Assembly (NCBI GenBank): GCA_026214975.1
Contig: JAOBSW010000571.1
Coordinates: 62,001 to 126,000, forward strand
Direction of reading: 5' to 3'
Source: Gentiana macrophylla
Taxonomy: Eukaryota; Streptophyta; Magnoliopsida; Gentianales; Gentianaceae
Length of the DNA: 64,000 nt
Part shown: piece by piece, positions 33,403-45,807 of the stretch
How positions within the stretch are numbered: the stretch's first letter is position 1
Layout of the letters: every line of letters starts with the position of its first letter
Notes under the pieces: model-generated
What the model was told of the DNA's origin: nothing
Databases searched by the model: none
The model's input: the letters and a program-made list of their open reading frames with translations, nothing else
Made by a program: the position numbers and the translations under genes

Positions 33403-33715
33403 TCTCCAATGCCAGATTCCATAGCAAACCTTCATAAAAACATATGGCCACTTATTCGCCGCTTTGAGATTACTCGTGAGCCACTCTTCATGGATTTCGC
33501 CGTAAAAGAAGTGCTCCCAATCCCCGGTGGGATGACACTTCGCCATATGGAGTAGGCCAATCGCAGCTTGTGGAGAGTATGGAGTGTCGTTTCGCTGTTG
33601 TGATGGTTATAAACCGCAGACTGGAGATAAAGTAATATGACGATGGAAAAGAAAGTTTCCCACCATAATACTATTGTGACCAATCTGCCAGAAGAGAAAA
33701 TTGTAACGCGTGGGT
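33403..33715 (-). pseudogene. LINE fragment, upstream half of 26427-26672
   Basis: A minus-strand frame has GLLHMAKCHPTGDWEHFFY and FMKVCYGIWHW, the linker between the zinc-binding and RNase H-like regions of plant LINEs. The 5' end is truncated; cystatin flank resumes at about 33,716. Confidence 0.55.
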
Positions 33716-34589
33716 CCTTTCAGGCATTTTATTTGATTAAATTTTTATCTTTCCATTTTCAATGCATGTAATTTTCCATCCAAACTAATGGAAATGAGAC
33801 GGTAGGATTAACATTCCATAAAAATCAACAAAATAAAAAGACAAAACGTCAAACCAAAAGATAAATAGATGTTCACAGCCTTAACAAAATATGGATTCTT
33901 TTGCGTTATTCACTCGATTAATTAAGATCATAGAGTATATACCTCTTGGATAACAAACACCTCAACTTGATCCAAATCCTTAAAGAAATGAAACATGCGC
34001 CTAATTAAGGTCCTTGTTTTTAGAAACAATAATTAGTGTCTTTCTTGTTCCATGGAAGGAAATACTTGATAACCATACCATTAACGACAATATTTCATAT
34101 CCATAAATTTGTTCTAGTTGAGTCATTAGAGCCTAAAACTGTATTTTTTAATGACAAAACAACATTTATTACAATAAATTACATTGTTTTAATAGTAAAA
34201 AAACGAATCTCAATGAGATCATGTGACACCCTTGATAGGGTACGCCCGCCTCCTGGTTGCATGTACACCGAAATTTTCAACTAGCTCTTGCATGAAATCC
34301 ACAATGGAATTCCCCGGGAAGGTCTAATGCCAATGCTTACCCTCCGAATAAGATTATAACGCCCCGCCTCGGAAGATGAGTCCAACTCTAAATGGTAATG
34401 TTCAACACGTGATCAATTAGGTATTATCACATATGGCATGTTTGTTATATATGAATAGAATGGAAAGTTATAAAATCATATGAATGGAATGGAATAAACT
34501 AATTCCATTATCATGCTTGGAATGTGAAAGAATGAAATGACAAAAGTTATATAAAGATGACACATTGAATAATAAGGCACGGAGTAGTG
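33716..34589. other. Non-coding region
   Basis: The first 40 bp (CATTTTATTTGATTAAATTT) continues the flank of cystatin copy 4. The rest is AT-rich; I see no gene or classifiable repeat. Confidence 0.4.
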
Positions 34590-35257
34590 GATTAAGGTAG
34601 GTTGGGGTGGGATAGGTAGATATGGTGTATAAGGTAAGATAAGGTGGAACAGCTTAGGTTAGGTGGGTAGGGGGGTGGGGCAGCCATACCCTACCACACC
34701 ACCCTACCCTACTCTACTCTACCTACCACCCACCTTACCAATCACCCCACCTTACCTTACCTCGTTACTCCCAACCTACAAAACCACCCACATACCCAAC
34801 CCTTCCACACCCTACCTTACTCCCACCTTACCTTACCACCTTACCCTATCTTACATACCTTACTCGCCATTTCTACATAACCAAACCTTACCTAACCTAC
34901 ACCACCCCACCCCACCCTAACCTTACCCTATTTTCCCACCACCCTACCATCCAACACATTACCTCACCTTCATTACCATATATATACCTTAACTCACCCT
35001 TCCTCTCTACCCACCATGCCCTACCTTACCCTATCACCCCAACTTACATTTTCACTCTCCTACTTAACCTTACCACACCCTACTCTAACAACCACCCCAT
35101 CTTACTTTACCCTATCAACCACTCTATCCTACCCTTCCGCACCACACCCCATCCTACCCTACCTACCACCCATCCTACCTAACCTTACCCACCACCCCAT
35201 CCTACCCAACCCACCCGACCTTACCCGACCACTTACCCAACTTCACCCCACCCACCT
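34590..35257. repeat. C-rich degenerate minisatellite (CCCTACCTTACC-like)
   Basis: A short G-rich start (34,590-34,680) flips to a long C-rich array of CCTACCTTACC variants. It resumes for about 50 bp after copia-D (40,139-40,190). Opposite strand bias to 10,428-10,980. Confidence 0.85.
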
Positions 35258-35520
35258 TGTAGAAAGTGAATATAAGTTCACTTTCCTAGAACAATCTCAA
35301 ATGAAGAATTACGGCTTTCACTGAAAAGGGAAAAACGAGAGAAAATTGGGGAAGAAATTGTTTCTTCTAATTTCTGAATAATCATTCTTTATAGAAAAGC
35401 AAAAATAACTTATTTATTTTTCTGCTAGCCTATTACATCAAGCCATGTGGCATAGCACATAAAAAACAAAAGAAACAATATATTAAAACTAATATTAAAA
35501 CTCTAATACCCCCCCCTCAA

Positions 35521-36740
35521 GATGGACTTGGTGAGTGTAGATGTCTTTCATGCTGAAGAAGTCCAGCAGGGAGTGAAAAATTGGTCAGTCCAATGCTTTG
35601 GAGAAGATGTCCGCGAGCTGCTCTATGGTAAGGACAGAAACCAAACAAACCAATCCATCTTGGAGCTTTTCTCTTACAACGTGGCAATCTATTTCGATAT
35701 GCTTCGTACACTCGTGAAAAACCGGGTTACGAGCCAAGTATATGGCACTGACATTGTCACAAAGCAGTAAATCACGTGCAGAGCACGATATTCTCGCTTC
35801 GTGGAAACTTCGGGACACCGTTGTCTGCTTTTTTGATTTCTATGAAACCAAGGATGACCCAATAAACATACAAGAGCATGTAATACTTCTTCTAGTATCC
35901 TTGCGATCTCCCCACCGAATCTACAAAAGCAACCAATTGATAGAGTATTAGCGTGGTAAAACAACCTTTACCTGGTGCACTTTTGATGTATCGTAACACC
36001 GGGCTACATGGAAATGATGCAATCGTAGGGCATCCAACACTGGCTTAATTGTCGGGTGGCAAACCGATGTCGTCGGGTAATGGTCAAATACAAGAGCTTC
36101 CTAACAAGACTACGATACTACGTATTATCACCAAAAGGTCGGAATCCCCATGAAAAAGAGCAGTTTTAGTCTTCATAGGTGTGGCAAAGACCTTTGCAAT
36201 CCAAAGATATCAAAATGTTCTAACAGACTAAGAGCATATTTTCGTTAAGAGATTACCAAACCAGCACTTGAACGAGAAATCTCAAGGCCTAGGAAAAATT
36301 TTAATAAACCAATGTCCTTAATTTTGAACAGATCATGAAGATAAGCTTTTAGTTCCTGAATTAAGGGCATGCTATTTCCAGCCAACACTATATCATCTAC
36401 ATAGGCAAGGGCAATCAAAAAATTCTGACCATCAGTCTTGATGAACATACTATGGTCATTGGTAGACTGCCTATATCCCAAATCTTGTAGAGCTGAGGTT
36501 AATTTGTGATTCCATTGGCGACTAGCCTGTTTTAACCCATAAAGAGACTTTCTTAGCCTACAAACTGCTGAGGATGTGATGTATGAAAGCCCGGGGTGGT
36601 TTCATATATACACTTCTTCACTTAACTCACCATGTAAGAACGCTGTTATTTACGTCCAATTGATGTAAAACCATCCTTTCGAGGTCGCTATAGCTATTAA
36701 ACAATGGATAGTAAAGTGGCCTTTGCAACCGGGAGAAGGT
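35521..36740 (-). pseudogene. Copia-D RNase H and reverse transcriptase
   Basis: Minus-strand motifs: LIALAYVDDIVLAGNS at about 36,400 (RT catalytic YVDD), FFLGLEISRSSAG, then RNase H LLCDNVSAIYLARNPVFHE and the C-terminal TIEQLADIFSKALD. Frame breaks throughout. Confidence 0.8.
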
Positions 36741-39700
36741 TTCTCATAGTCTATCCTTGAGTTTGTGTATACCCGCTTGCAACTAACGTAGCCTTATAGC
36801 GCTTTTATGGTGCCATATGAGTTATACTTGACCTTATAAACCCATTTACATCCAATGGGTTTTTTTTCTTTAGGTAAATCCACCAAATCCTGTATGTGTG
36901 GATTCTAGTGCACTAATCTCTTGTTTCATGGCTTCTCGCCACTGGGGTTCACCATTGCTTGGTTATAAGTTTGTGGTTCTCGCATTTTATCTATGGTCGC
37001 AAATAAAAGCATCGAGAGCTTGTTAATTGAGTGCAAGCGCTGCACATTCCAAAGTATAGGGTGAGGTGCGTTTTTGGGTTTGTGCACATACAAAGTCTTG
37101 TAAACGAGCTGGAGGTCTTTTGGAGCAAACTGGTCGAGTTTGAATGGGTGGATCAGGTGCTGACTGATCTGGAGTGAGAGCCGAGGTAGCATCTGAAGTT
37201 GTATTCAAGGCTGGATAATGTCAGTGGTTGGATCATGAGGATCAGGATCATGTGCAAGGCTGTCATAATAATCAGAAAATATGGAATAAAAAATAGTGGG
37301 TAAAGGGATGGAAGATGCATCTGTGTGGAGTTTGAAATCTTATGTGAAAGGGAAAACTAATTCATGAAAGATGACATCTCTTGAGATGAAAATTTCTTTA
37401 GTGACTAGGTCAAGAAGAATATATCCCTTTGTGGTTTCTGACATACCCAAGTGTGCACAAGTTCTAGCCCTAGTGTCAAATTTGCTTCGTCCCTAGTTAG
37501 GCCAGAGGCAAACACTAAACTTCCAAAACTCTTAACCTGTAGTCGTAACCTCGCCATGCATTTCTCATGTCGTACATTCAACCTAGTAAAGAGTGGGTGT
37601 GAGGTTAATGAGCTTAATCGCATGAATAATGCAAAGGACCCAAGAATGAATATGTATGTGCCTGGAAAAGCAAGCCCCTAGCTACATTTAAGATGTGTTG
37701 GTGTTTCCTTTCCACCACTCCATTTTGTTGTGGTGTGGAAACACAACTCTCCCGATGTATGATCCCTTTATCCCCATAAAATTTCTCGCCACCAAAACTC
37801 GCCCCATTGTCTCGCCCTAAAATCTTAATACTACAACTAAACTGTGTTTTGACATAAGCATAGAAACTCAGATTAAAGGCCTAACCTCCGCCTTACTTTT
37901 CAAAGCAAATAAACCTGTGTATAACGGCTAAAATCATCTACAATGGTCAAGAAGTAGTGATGCTCATACACAAGGGGAGTGCCTATAGGAACCTATAAAT
38001 CCATATGCACAAGATCAAAACAATGTTACACTACAATTTCACTCAAGGGAAAAGACAAACGCTTCATTTTTGCATGAGGACACACAAAACACACAGTTTC
38101 TGGAAAAGTAACATAATTACAAAATCTTTTACTACAAATATCATCTGGCTGGAATCGTGCTCTAGCCTTAGATGCCACATCATGTCTTTATTGGGGGGCA
38201 CATGAAGAATATTACTAGAACTACTACAGATGGCTTTATTAATCTTGGATTGTTGGCCACTATTGCTTTCAGGATGCAGCAGATAAAGGCCAGCTCTCTT
38301 TTTAGCTATACCAATCATCTGCCCATTGCTCCTGTCCTGTATTCAACACATTCCATCCATGAAAACAACACGTATGATCCATTAGCCGCATCAACTTTCC
38401 TAAGGAAATCAAATTATAGCAAAACCAGGCACATACAAGACATTATGCAAAACCAGATTCTCAGACACCTTGACATTTCCTATGTGTTTGACTTTAATCG
38501 ACTTCCATTGTGTAAGGTGATCACATACACCATGTAGACTGTGGTGCATTCTCAAAAACATCTATGCAACAGTAACGGGTCTGCTGCACTTGCACCGTAA
38601 TCTAATCCATGAATTTAAGACTTTACCTTGCATTTCATGATCATCTTGTTGGAAACTTGTTGTTAGTATAATCGGTTTGATTAATAAACCGTTGAACCTT
38701 GTCATCCAGGCTCATCCGATCCAAGAACTTTGTCAATTTTTGAAGTTGCAGACAGCAATCCAATACTGAAAGTCGAGCTTTTCCATACTCGACTTGTCCG
38801 ACCTCCAACAGATCGACTTCCCGAAAACACCTCACCTTCCACCGCATTTATCTTCTCTTGGCTTTCAATCGTGAGGGTAACCGTTCTTATTATAGCAATT
38901 TCTATAGTGTGGTTATTGAAACCACAAAAAGTGCATTGCACTCTTCGGTTGGAACTATTTTCTAACCTCCTTCCCATTTATTCTCGAGTCTTTTCTCCTC
39001 CAAAACTGGAAAGGTTGTCCTCGTCAACTCCATAGCCTGAGTATCCTCTTCCACCACTATTTTCTGTGTTAGACTTGTTCACAAACACAGCTGGTTGCAC
39101 ATGCTGTGGATGACTTGCTGTGTATTCCAACTGTCTCTCATACTGGATGCACATGGAGAATGCTTCAGTAATATTCGGTTAAGGCGTCATCAGAAACACA
39201 TGTGACCTAACTAGTGCAAACGTCTCATTCAATCCTTTCATGAACCTGATTACATACTCGATTCGATGTATCTTATGAAGGTAGGTATGACCTACATGCA
39301 CTTGACTTCACACACTCACAACTTGGAATAGGTTTCAAAATCATGATCTCATCCATAACAGGCTTCAATTGAGCAAAGTATTCAGTAACAGAAAATTTAC
39401 CTTGTCTAATCTGACTGATTTCTTCTAACAAATCCGATAGACGGAAGGAATCAACATTAGAATACCTCCTGCGCAAATCCCCTGTAGATATCTCGTGCGG
39501 TATTTAACCGAGTATACTCTTTTTGAATCGGTAGTGTGACGGTCTTCAAAATCCACGACATAACCGTCAGACGCATTGCTCCCATCGGAAAATCAACCGC
39601 TCATCATCAGAGGTTTTGGCGGTGATCATCAACAAAACCTAATTTGTTTTTTGAAATCGCACCATTCTCATCGATCTACTCGTATGTGTGGTAATTTCGA

Positions 39701-39889
39701 CCGCCCAGGTGGATCTACAAGAACTAAGGTCGGATTCTCGCTCGATGGAGGAAATAAGGACTCGAGGTCTCGATTTTCGAACTCGACGCTCCGCCGCCAT
39801 TGAAACAAAAACGAAGGTGCGAAAAGCAAAACGGAAGGAAAACATTAACAGATTGCAATCGAAGGTTGCAAAACCTTCTCTCGAAACCA
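36741..39889 (-). pseudogene. Copia-D gag, protease and integrase
   Basis: Just inside the 5' LTR a frame opens MAAERRVRKSRPRVL. Gag parts follow: a region ending LNTARDIY near 39,490, then LEEISQIRQGKFSVTEYFAQ and a knuckle VQCTFCGFNNHTIE near 38,930. GLYLLHPES and WHLRLEHDSSQ (38,100-38,310) mark the GAG-pre-integrase. The integrase core is present only as broken pieces near 37,700-37,900. Confidence 0.7.
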
Positions 39890-40190
39890 TGTAGAAAGTG
39901 AATCTAAGTTCACTTTCTGGAACAATCTCAAATGAAGAATTAGGGCTTTCACTGAAAGGGAAAACGAGGAAAATTGGGGATGAAATTGTTTCTTCTAATT
40001 TCTGAATAATCATTCTTTACAGAAAAGCAAAAATAACTTATATATTATCTGCTAGCCTATTACATGAAGCCATGTGGCATAGCACATAAAAAACAAAAGA
40101 AAACATAATATTAAAACTAATATTAAAACTCTAATACACCTCACCACCTACCCAACCTCACGTTACTTTTACCCACCATCCACGTGTTTT

Positions 40191-41116
40191 GTCGATTTTC
40201 ATTTCATTCCAACATAACAAACATATTGACAGCCAATGCTAGCCCTTCAATAAGGCACTCTAACCGTGTACTTTAGATATCATGACACATTTTATAGTTT
40301 ATGTCCAGGTCAATAATCATAACATATTTCCAAAATACCAATAGTACGTATTTGTTAGAAAAAATACAAAAAATACTAATACAAACAAATATATTTTTTT
40401 GACTCCTATATTATAAAAACATCAAATACTTAATATCAGTATGTGGCGACACCATCAATTTCACGGTCACAATAGAACATACGTAATTGAAATGGAAAAG
40501 AGAAGCATACATAAAAAGTGTAAAAAATAAATGCAGCATGTCCCAAGTGAAAAAAAATTTCGGATTTATGGTTTGCTGTTTATTTCTCATTATATATTTA
40601 TATATCATAACCGGTTTTGTCTGACTGATAGACCAACCGACTCACCTGATTGACTAACCGACAAAGGGCTCCGTCCGACCAACCAGCCTTAGACCACTTT
40701 AGCATAGGGCGACCCTAATGTAAGCCTATTTACCGGAACTAAAATAAACAGAACAGAGTTGTGGGAAAATAGATCAAAAAATAAAAAATGAATACTACAT
40801 CCTTCTCATAAAAAGTTGTTTCACTTTTAAAAACGAATCATTCCATAAAAATATCCATTTGTAATACCAATACATCATTTAATGTATTTTTTCCAAATAT
40901 ACCTCTATTATAACATTTAATGCTTATATATTCATTTCATATTCGAATAGAGATTTATTATATAATAGTGGTATATATGTCAATCTATCAATTTAATCAC
41001 CGACACGTTTTGACACGCGCAGTGTCGGAGTTTGTCGTGTCGTATCAGATTTGTGTTTGACATACGCGACGCGCACATCGATTGAAGTGTTCACAGATCA
41101 TAGTGAGTAGGTAATA
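40191..41116. other. Non-coding AT-rich region
   Basis: No gene seen. About 40,795 (ACTACATCCTTCTCATAAAA) resembles a one-ended Stowaway-like terminus. Confidence 0.4.
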
Positions 41117-41363
41117 CTCCTCCGCTCCTAATTATATGATGTGTTGGGAAAAAAACACACATATTAAGAAAATGAGATTTCAAAAAAATCTTGGAATTCA
41201 GAATACAGAATGAATATGAAAGATTGATTATTGAATGAATTAAAAAGTTGAAAAGTAGATTAAAAGTTCTGAAAAAAAAATTAAAATGCCAGATGAAAAT
41301 ATAAATACGACATATAAAAAATTGATTTTGATAATTGCAACATATAATTAGGAACAGAGAGAG
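41117..41363. mobile_element. Stowaway-like MITE
   Basis: 247 bp, CTCCTCCGCTCCTAATTATA at one end and TATAATTAGGAACAGAGAGA near the other, flanked by TA on both sides (41115-41116, 41364-41365). About 370 bp upstream of the YCED-like start codon. Confidence 0.75.
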
Positions 41364-41734
41364 TATATCATTTTCCTATATCATTTAAGAGCAATACGAA
41401 CATTGTTGGTAGTAGTACTAACTTTTCATGAAATAATGTTCTAAAAAAAAAAAAAAAAAAATGATATATATACATTACACATTTCACAGAAAAGCATGCT
41501 CACTACAATTTTGTTTTAATTGATTAAAGTGATCAATTATTTATGGGATGCCCCAAGTAAAATATGCAGATTGATCATATTGTTTAAGATGTTGTGGGAA
41601 AATGTGTAGTGGATGTATCACTAAAAAAAAAAAAAAACTTTTGATGAAATACGAGCCAAGAAATATCTCCGCTGCAAAGATAAGGTTATCCTGTCAGTTG
41701 GCAGGGAAAAAAAGAAAAAAGAAAAAAGAAAAAT

Positions 41735-44700
41735 ATGAACACAATTTCCAATCCAAGTCCTGTAGCAGCAGGTTCCATTTCAAAGTCATACATATCTCTG
41801 CATTATTTTCCCCAGACTTCATCTACTAAAGCCGCCGCTTCAAGAAGAAACGATTATGCACCGGTACGTTGTATTCCATTTATCGTAAATTGAATTGTTC
41901 TGCCACTTCTTTTTTCCTTTTTTTTTTTTTTGGGGCTTCAATTTGCAGAATGAAGTTACATATCAAATGATTTATCAGAATGCCTATTCCACGCTAAAAA
42001 AAGATAATTATATACTTTTACATCAACTTAAGTTTTCAACATGATATCAAAACATTACTACATCCGTCCCAAAATGTAAGTCTATTTGGGGTTTTTCATA
42101 CAGATTAAGAAAGTTGGTTAGATTGGTTATTTGTCATTAATTTTAAAGAGAAAATCCAAAATGACCTTTGAATGTTATTAGTGTGAAGTAGTGAATAGTG
42201 GGTGGGTAATAATAAATTATGGGTAAAATGAGAAAAATATAATAAATGTTTCCTGGTTATTTAAATGAATCACAATATATATTTTCACTATTGATTATGA
42301 TGATTGTGATTGAAGCCCACTATAGTAATCAAAGGTATATAAATGTGTTATGTCACTCGCTGTGGCACAAATAAGGGTAGATAAGTCTTTTTTGAATTTT
42401 TTCTTAATATGTGTGTCAAATGCTACAATAACGGTAATTATTTCCAAAAATGGTTAAACCCTAGCCATAAGGGTCCCCACTTCCCTGTCCCATGGTTGAG
42501 TGAAAATGTTAATCTCAGAATCTAATTGGCTCTGAGTCATTAGTTTGTTATTATACCAAACAATGAAAGAAGTCGCTTTTTAAGAGATTTGAACCTTCAC
42601 ATTCCAAGCTTCACTCCAACTCGCTTTTTAAGACATGCACCCAAGACCTTTACCAAAGAGCCATGTCATCGGGACAACGGTACTTATTTCCATATCCTGA
42701 CCGGGCAGATCAATCCCCACTCCGCTGCGATTTCATTTATCATGGTGTTAACTTTTATCAGAATGACAAATCATACAAATGTATAGAATTAAATATCTTG
42801 TAATATATTTAAGATTTTGAATTTTACTAGATTTTAACTATATACTTGGGGATTTGAATTTATTGATTGATTTTCATGTGTAATGCCACCACCTAGATAA
42901 CAAAAAGAAGTCAAAAATCTCCAAAGCGTTTGATAAAGATATCCACAGCTGATGGGAAATGGCAAGGCAAATGGAATCTTGAGTACATTGTTTCTCTACA
43001 TGATCTTCAACTACAAGATTTAACTGAAGATGATGATACTAGCAATAATAATGAGGTTTCCATTGCCCTTAACATCCAAAAGGTCAATCATTGTAAACTT
43101 CGTTGCTTTCTTAACAGTAGCACAACTATATACGCATGCATATTTCTTGCCCGTACTGGGTGTAACGCCTTCAAACTTGTCTCTAGTAGCGCTAAATGAG
43201 TCATAAATGATCCGGTCAACTACTTAGCCCATCGTCTAAGCTTGGTCTAAAAGGGCTAGCTAACCCGAGTTGAAATACTTTTATGTCTCTATCTTGCTTA
43301 TATATACGCGGTGAGAATTCTAATGTTTTACCAACATGAGACTCAAACCTAGGGCCTTCGGGTCCTGAGGCCTCAGCAATGACCACAGGACCGTTGCTTC
43401 ATTGGTGTAACCTTCATTAATTACTTTTATTTACAATTTTATAGGATAACGATACGATCACTATATACATTATAATGACCTGTCACTACACAGTTGTAGA
43501 CTATTGATCAGTGAGCAGAACCTATATCTATCAATCAGGATTTTGATCAATGGTCTACAAGCGTACAGTGTCACATCCTTCCTTTTATATATTAGGAGTG
43601 TATATGGTGAAAAAGAATAAAATAAATCTATATTACTTGGTATAACCTTCGTATATAATTTCATAAAATTAATTTGAAGTTGACAATGCTAAAACTGTGT
43701 GTATTTATCAGCATACAGGTTTTGGTCTTTCTGTTGATGGAAAGATTGTGACAATCTTTACAAGCAAATGTATCAATTGTACTTCATTATACAGTAAGGA
43801 GGTATATTTTTTCTCATATGAACTTAAATTCAGCAATTGCATATTTTCTTCTATTTTTTTGCTCATCAAATCATTTAATGTCTCTAGATTTCGACGAACT
43901 TCAATGTTTGGGTTCTTCCTTCAAGCAAACAAAGAAGCTCAGAAAATGAATTGCCAGAAATCGGGGGCGATGATCCATCATTAAGTCCTTAATCTCTTCT
44001 TTTTCGTGTCTTTAGATCCGTTTATTAGAGAGATGAAAAAGACACTTTTGACGCCATTTGTTTCAAGTTTTTTGTTGCGGTTTTACCTATGATGTTTCAT
44101 CTTGACACTTTTACCCCTGACGTATGTATAGTCCAAAAAGTGTCACGTGACTAACAAGACTAATTTGCTCATTCTTTTGCTATTCAGGTCATCTATGTTA
44201 AGCCAGGTTGTGAAGCAGAACTTGATACATTGATTCAGGACACAGTTCGACTAGCTATTTCAGTGAAAGTAAAATGTCTTTAATACCCTTCGATATATAT
44301 GCGGGTGCAAAATTTGCGCCTTCTTTAAAATCTCTGTTTTTAATAGAAGCTAACTGTTGATCTTTTGGTAATTGCATTTGCAGGGGACTTGTTCAGATAC
44401 ATGTGAGAAGTCTGAGCCTAAGCTTGAATGTAAGACCATTTAATTAAAGGAAATTCAAATTTAGTATGGTCAACATTCGACTTTACAAAAGTCGAATGGT
44501 TACATTCTAACTTCTGCAAAGTCAAATGTACCCTGTCCTTCGGTCCACCGGATATATGTTCTTTAGGGTATCAGAGTGATTTTTTTCAAACTAAAATCTG
44601 GAATTTCAGGAAAATTATACGTTATAAAATAACATTATAAAAAGATTTAGCTCATCGATCAGACCAAAAAAATTCGTGACTGCTCGTTGCGTTCAGGCAA

Positions 44701-44842
44701 ACTCATCACCTTATCGGCTTCTATGAAAAGGCTGTTTATTTCAGTAATTTTGTTGTGTATTACAGATTTAGGAGCAAAACACACAGCTTCAATTGACAAG
44801 AGATGGTCTAGACTATTGCAGCTGAGAAAAGAACTGGGCTAG
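41735..44842 (+). CDS. Plastid YCED/DUF177 protein (large-subunit rRNA accumulation)
   Basis: Seven exons by splice sites and phase: 41735-41863, 42897-43082, 43712-43801, 43888-43980, 44188-44268, 44384-44429, 44766-44842. They sum to 702 nt, 233 residues. Exon 1 (MNTISNPSPVAAGSI...) is Ser/Ala-rich, a likely chloroplast transit peptide. Then come RLIKISTADGKWQGKWN, FGLSVDGKIVTIFTSKC with a CxxC (KCINC), FNVWVLPSS, LPEIGGDDPS, VIYVKPGCEAELDTLIQDT, GTCSDTCEKSEPKLE and the end TASIDKRWSRLLQL. This matches the DUF177/YceD family, whose plant members are needed for chloroplast 23S rRNA accumulation; it looks most like YCED homolog 2. Every intron is GT-AG except intron 4, which starts TT. Introns 1 and 2 hold SINE-like sequences. 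Confidence 0.85.
42056..42250. mobile_element. Stowaway-like terminus in YCED-like intron 1
   Basis: ACTACATCCGTCCCAAAATG resembles the Stowaway-type end; a matching second end was not found, so the right limit is approximate. Confidence 0.35.
42560..42690 (-). mobile_element. SINE-like sequence in YCED-like intron 1
   Basis: On the minus strand GGTTCAAATCTC (42584-42595) fits a pol III B box and TGGCTCTTTGGTA (42651-42663) could be the A box. tRNA-like cloverleaf not evident. Limits approximate. Confidence 0.35.
43195..43412 (-). mobile_element. SINE-like sequence in YCED-like intron 2
   Basis: Minus strand: A-box-like CGGTCCTGTGGTCATT (43378-43393) and B box GGTTTGAGTCTC (43338-43349). 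The A box resembles that of the SINE at 49,950. Limits approximate. Confidence 0.5.
43979..43986 (+). other. Apparent mutated splice donor (TT for GT) of YCED-like intron 4
   Basis: The exon 4 / exon 5 junction implied by homology and phase (DDPS then VIYVKPG) falls at CCATCA|TTAAGT. A canonical donor would read GTAAGT, so one G-to-T change explains it. The acceptor is normal (TATTCAG at 44181-44187). The nearest GT, 4 nt downstream, would shift the frame; retention stops after SLSP. Confidence 0.65.
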
Positions 44843-44959
44843 CCTCAACAAATTCTAAAATGTTTTTCTTTCTCTTTTTAATGAAAAGAAAAAACATGCA
44901 ATTAATTATATGGTTATCATGGTGGATAGAAAGCTTATATAATGTTAATAATGATCAAT

Positions 44960-44995
44960 GTTATATAAGTGTTAATTTAATAACACTTATATAAC
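44960..44995. repeat. Perfect 15-bp stem inverted repeat
   Basis: GTTATATAAGTGTTA and its exact complement are separated by ATTTAA. It lies about 120 bp past the YCED-like stop codon, so it could form a hairpin in the 3' UTR or be a foldback element. Confidence 0.6.
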
Positions 44996-45561
<566 letters not shown>

Positions 45562-45807
45562 TGTATGTATTTATTACATGCATGGCCTCGAATACAAATG
45601 ATTAAACCATGGCCACAATCCATGGGAGAAAGAATCGCCAATAGTGATTCTATGTCTTCCTTTTTTGGCCTCCATATTCCGCCTCCATTCTCATTACATA
45701 AAATTCTATCTAATAAAATAAATACACCCGCCGCACACAAGCGGAGCTAACGGGAATGAGAATTAACTAATGCTTATTGCTTAAACTCAAACCGCCTCGA
45801 TACTACA

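Larger units (their letters stand above)
35253..40141 (-). mobile_element. Copia-D: full-length dead Ty1/copia element
   Basis: LTRs of about 250 bp at 35258-35508 and 39890-40136, one end TGTAGAAAGTGAAT, the other CTCTAATA. CACCT (35253-35257, 40137-40141) is a perfect 5-bp target duplication if the LTR is read as starting TATTAGAG on the minus strand instead of TG. A purine tract TTGAGGGGGGGG (minus, 35509-35520) abuts the 3' LTR. A tRNA-Met-like primer site (TGGTTTCGAGAG) lies inside the 5' LTR. Inserted in the C-rich minisatellite. Confidence 0.8.

Noticed and set aside
39639..40013. 124-codon minus-strand ORF as an independent gene
   Set aside because: Runs from the copia-D LTR through the primer site into the start of gag.
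42930..43199. 89-codon ORF starting at TTG as a separate gene
   Set aside because: It is exon 2 of the YCED-like gene plus intron; the true frame continues upstream to the acceptor at 42,896.
43697..43984. 95-codon ORF over YCED-like exons 3 and 4
   Set aside because: Starts before the exon 3 acceptor and reads through intron 3, so it is not a natural protein.
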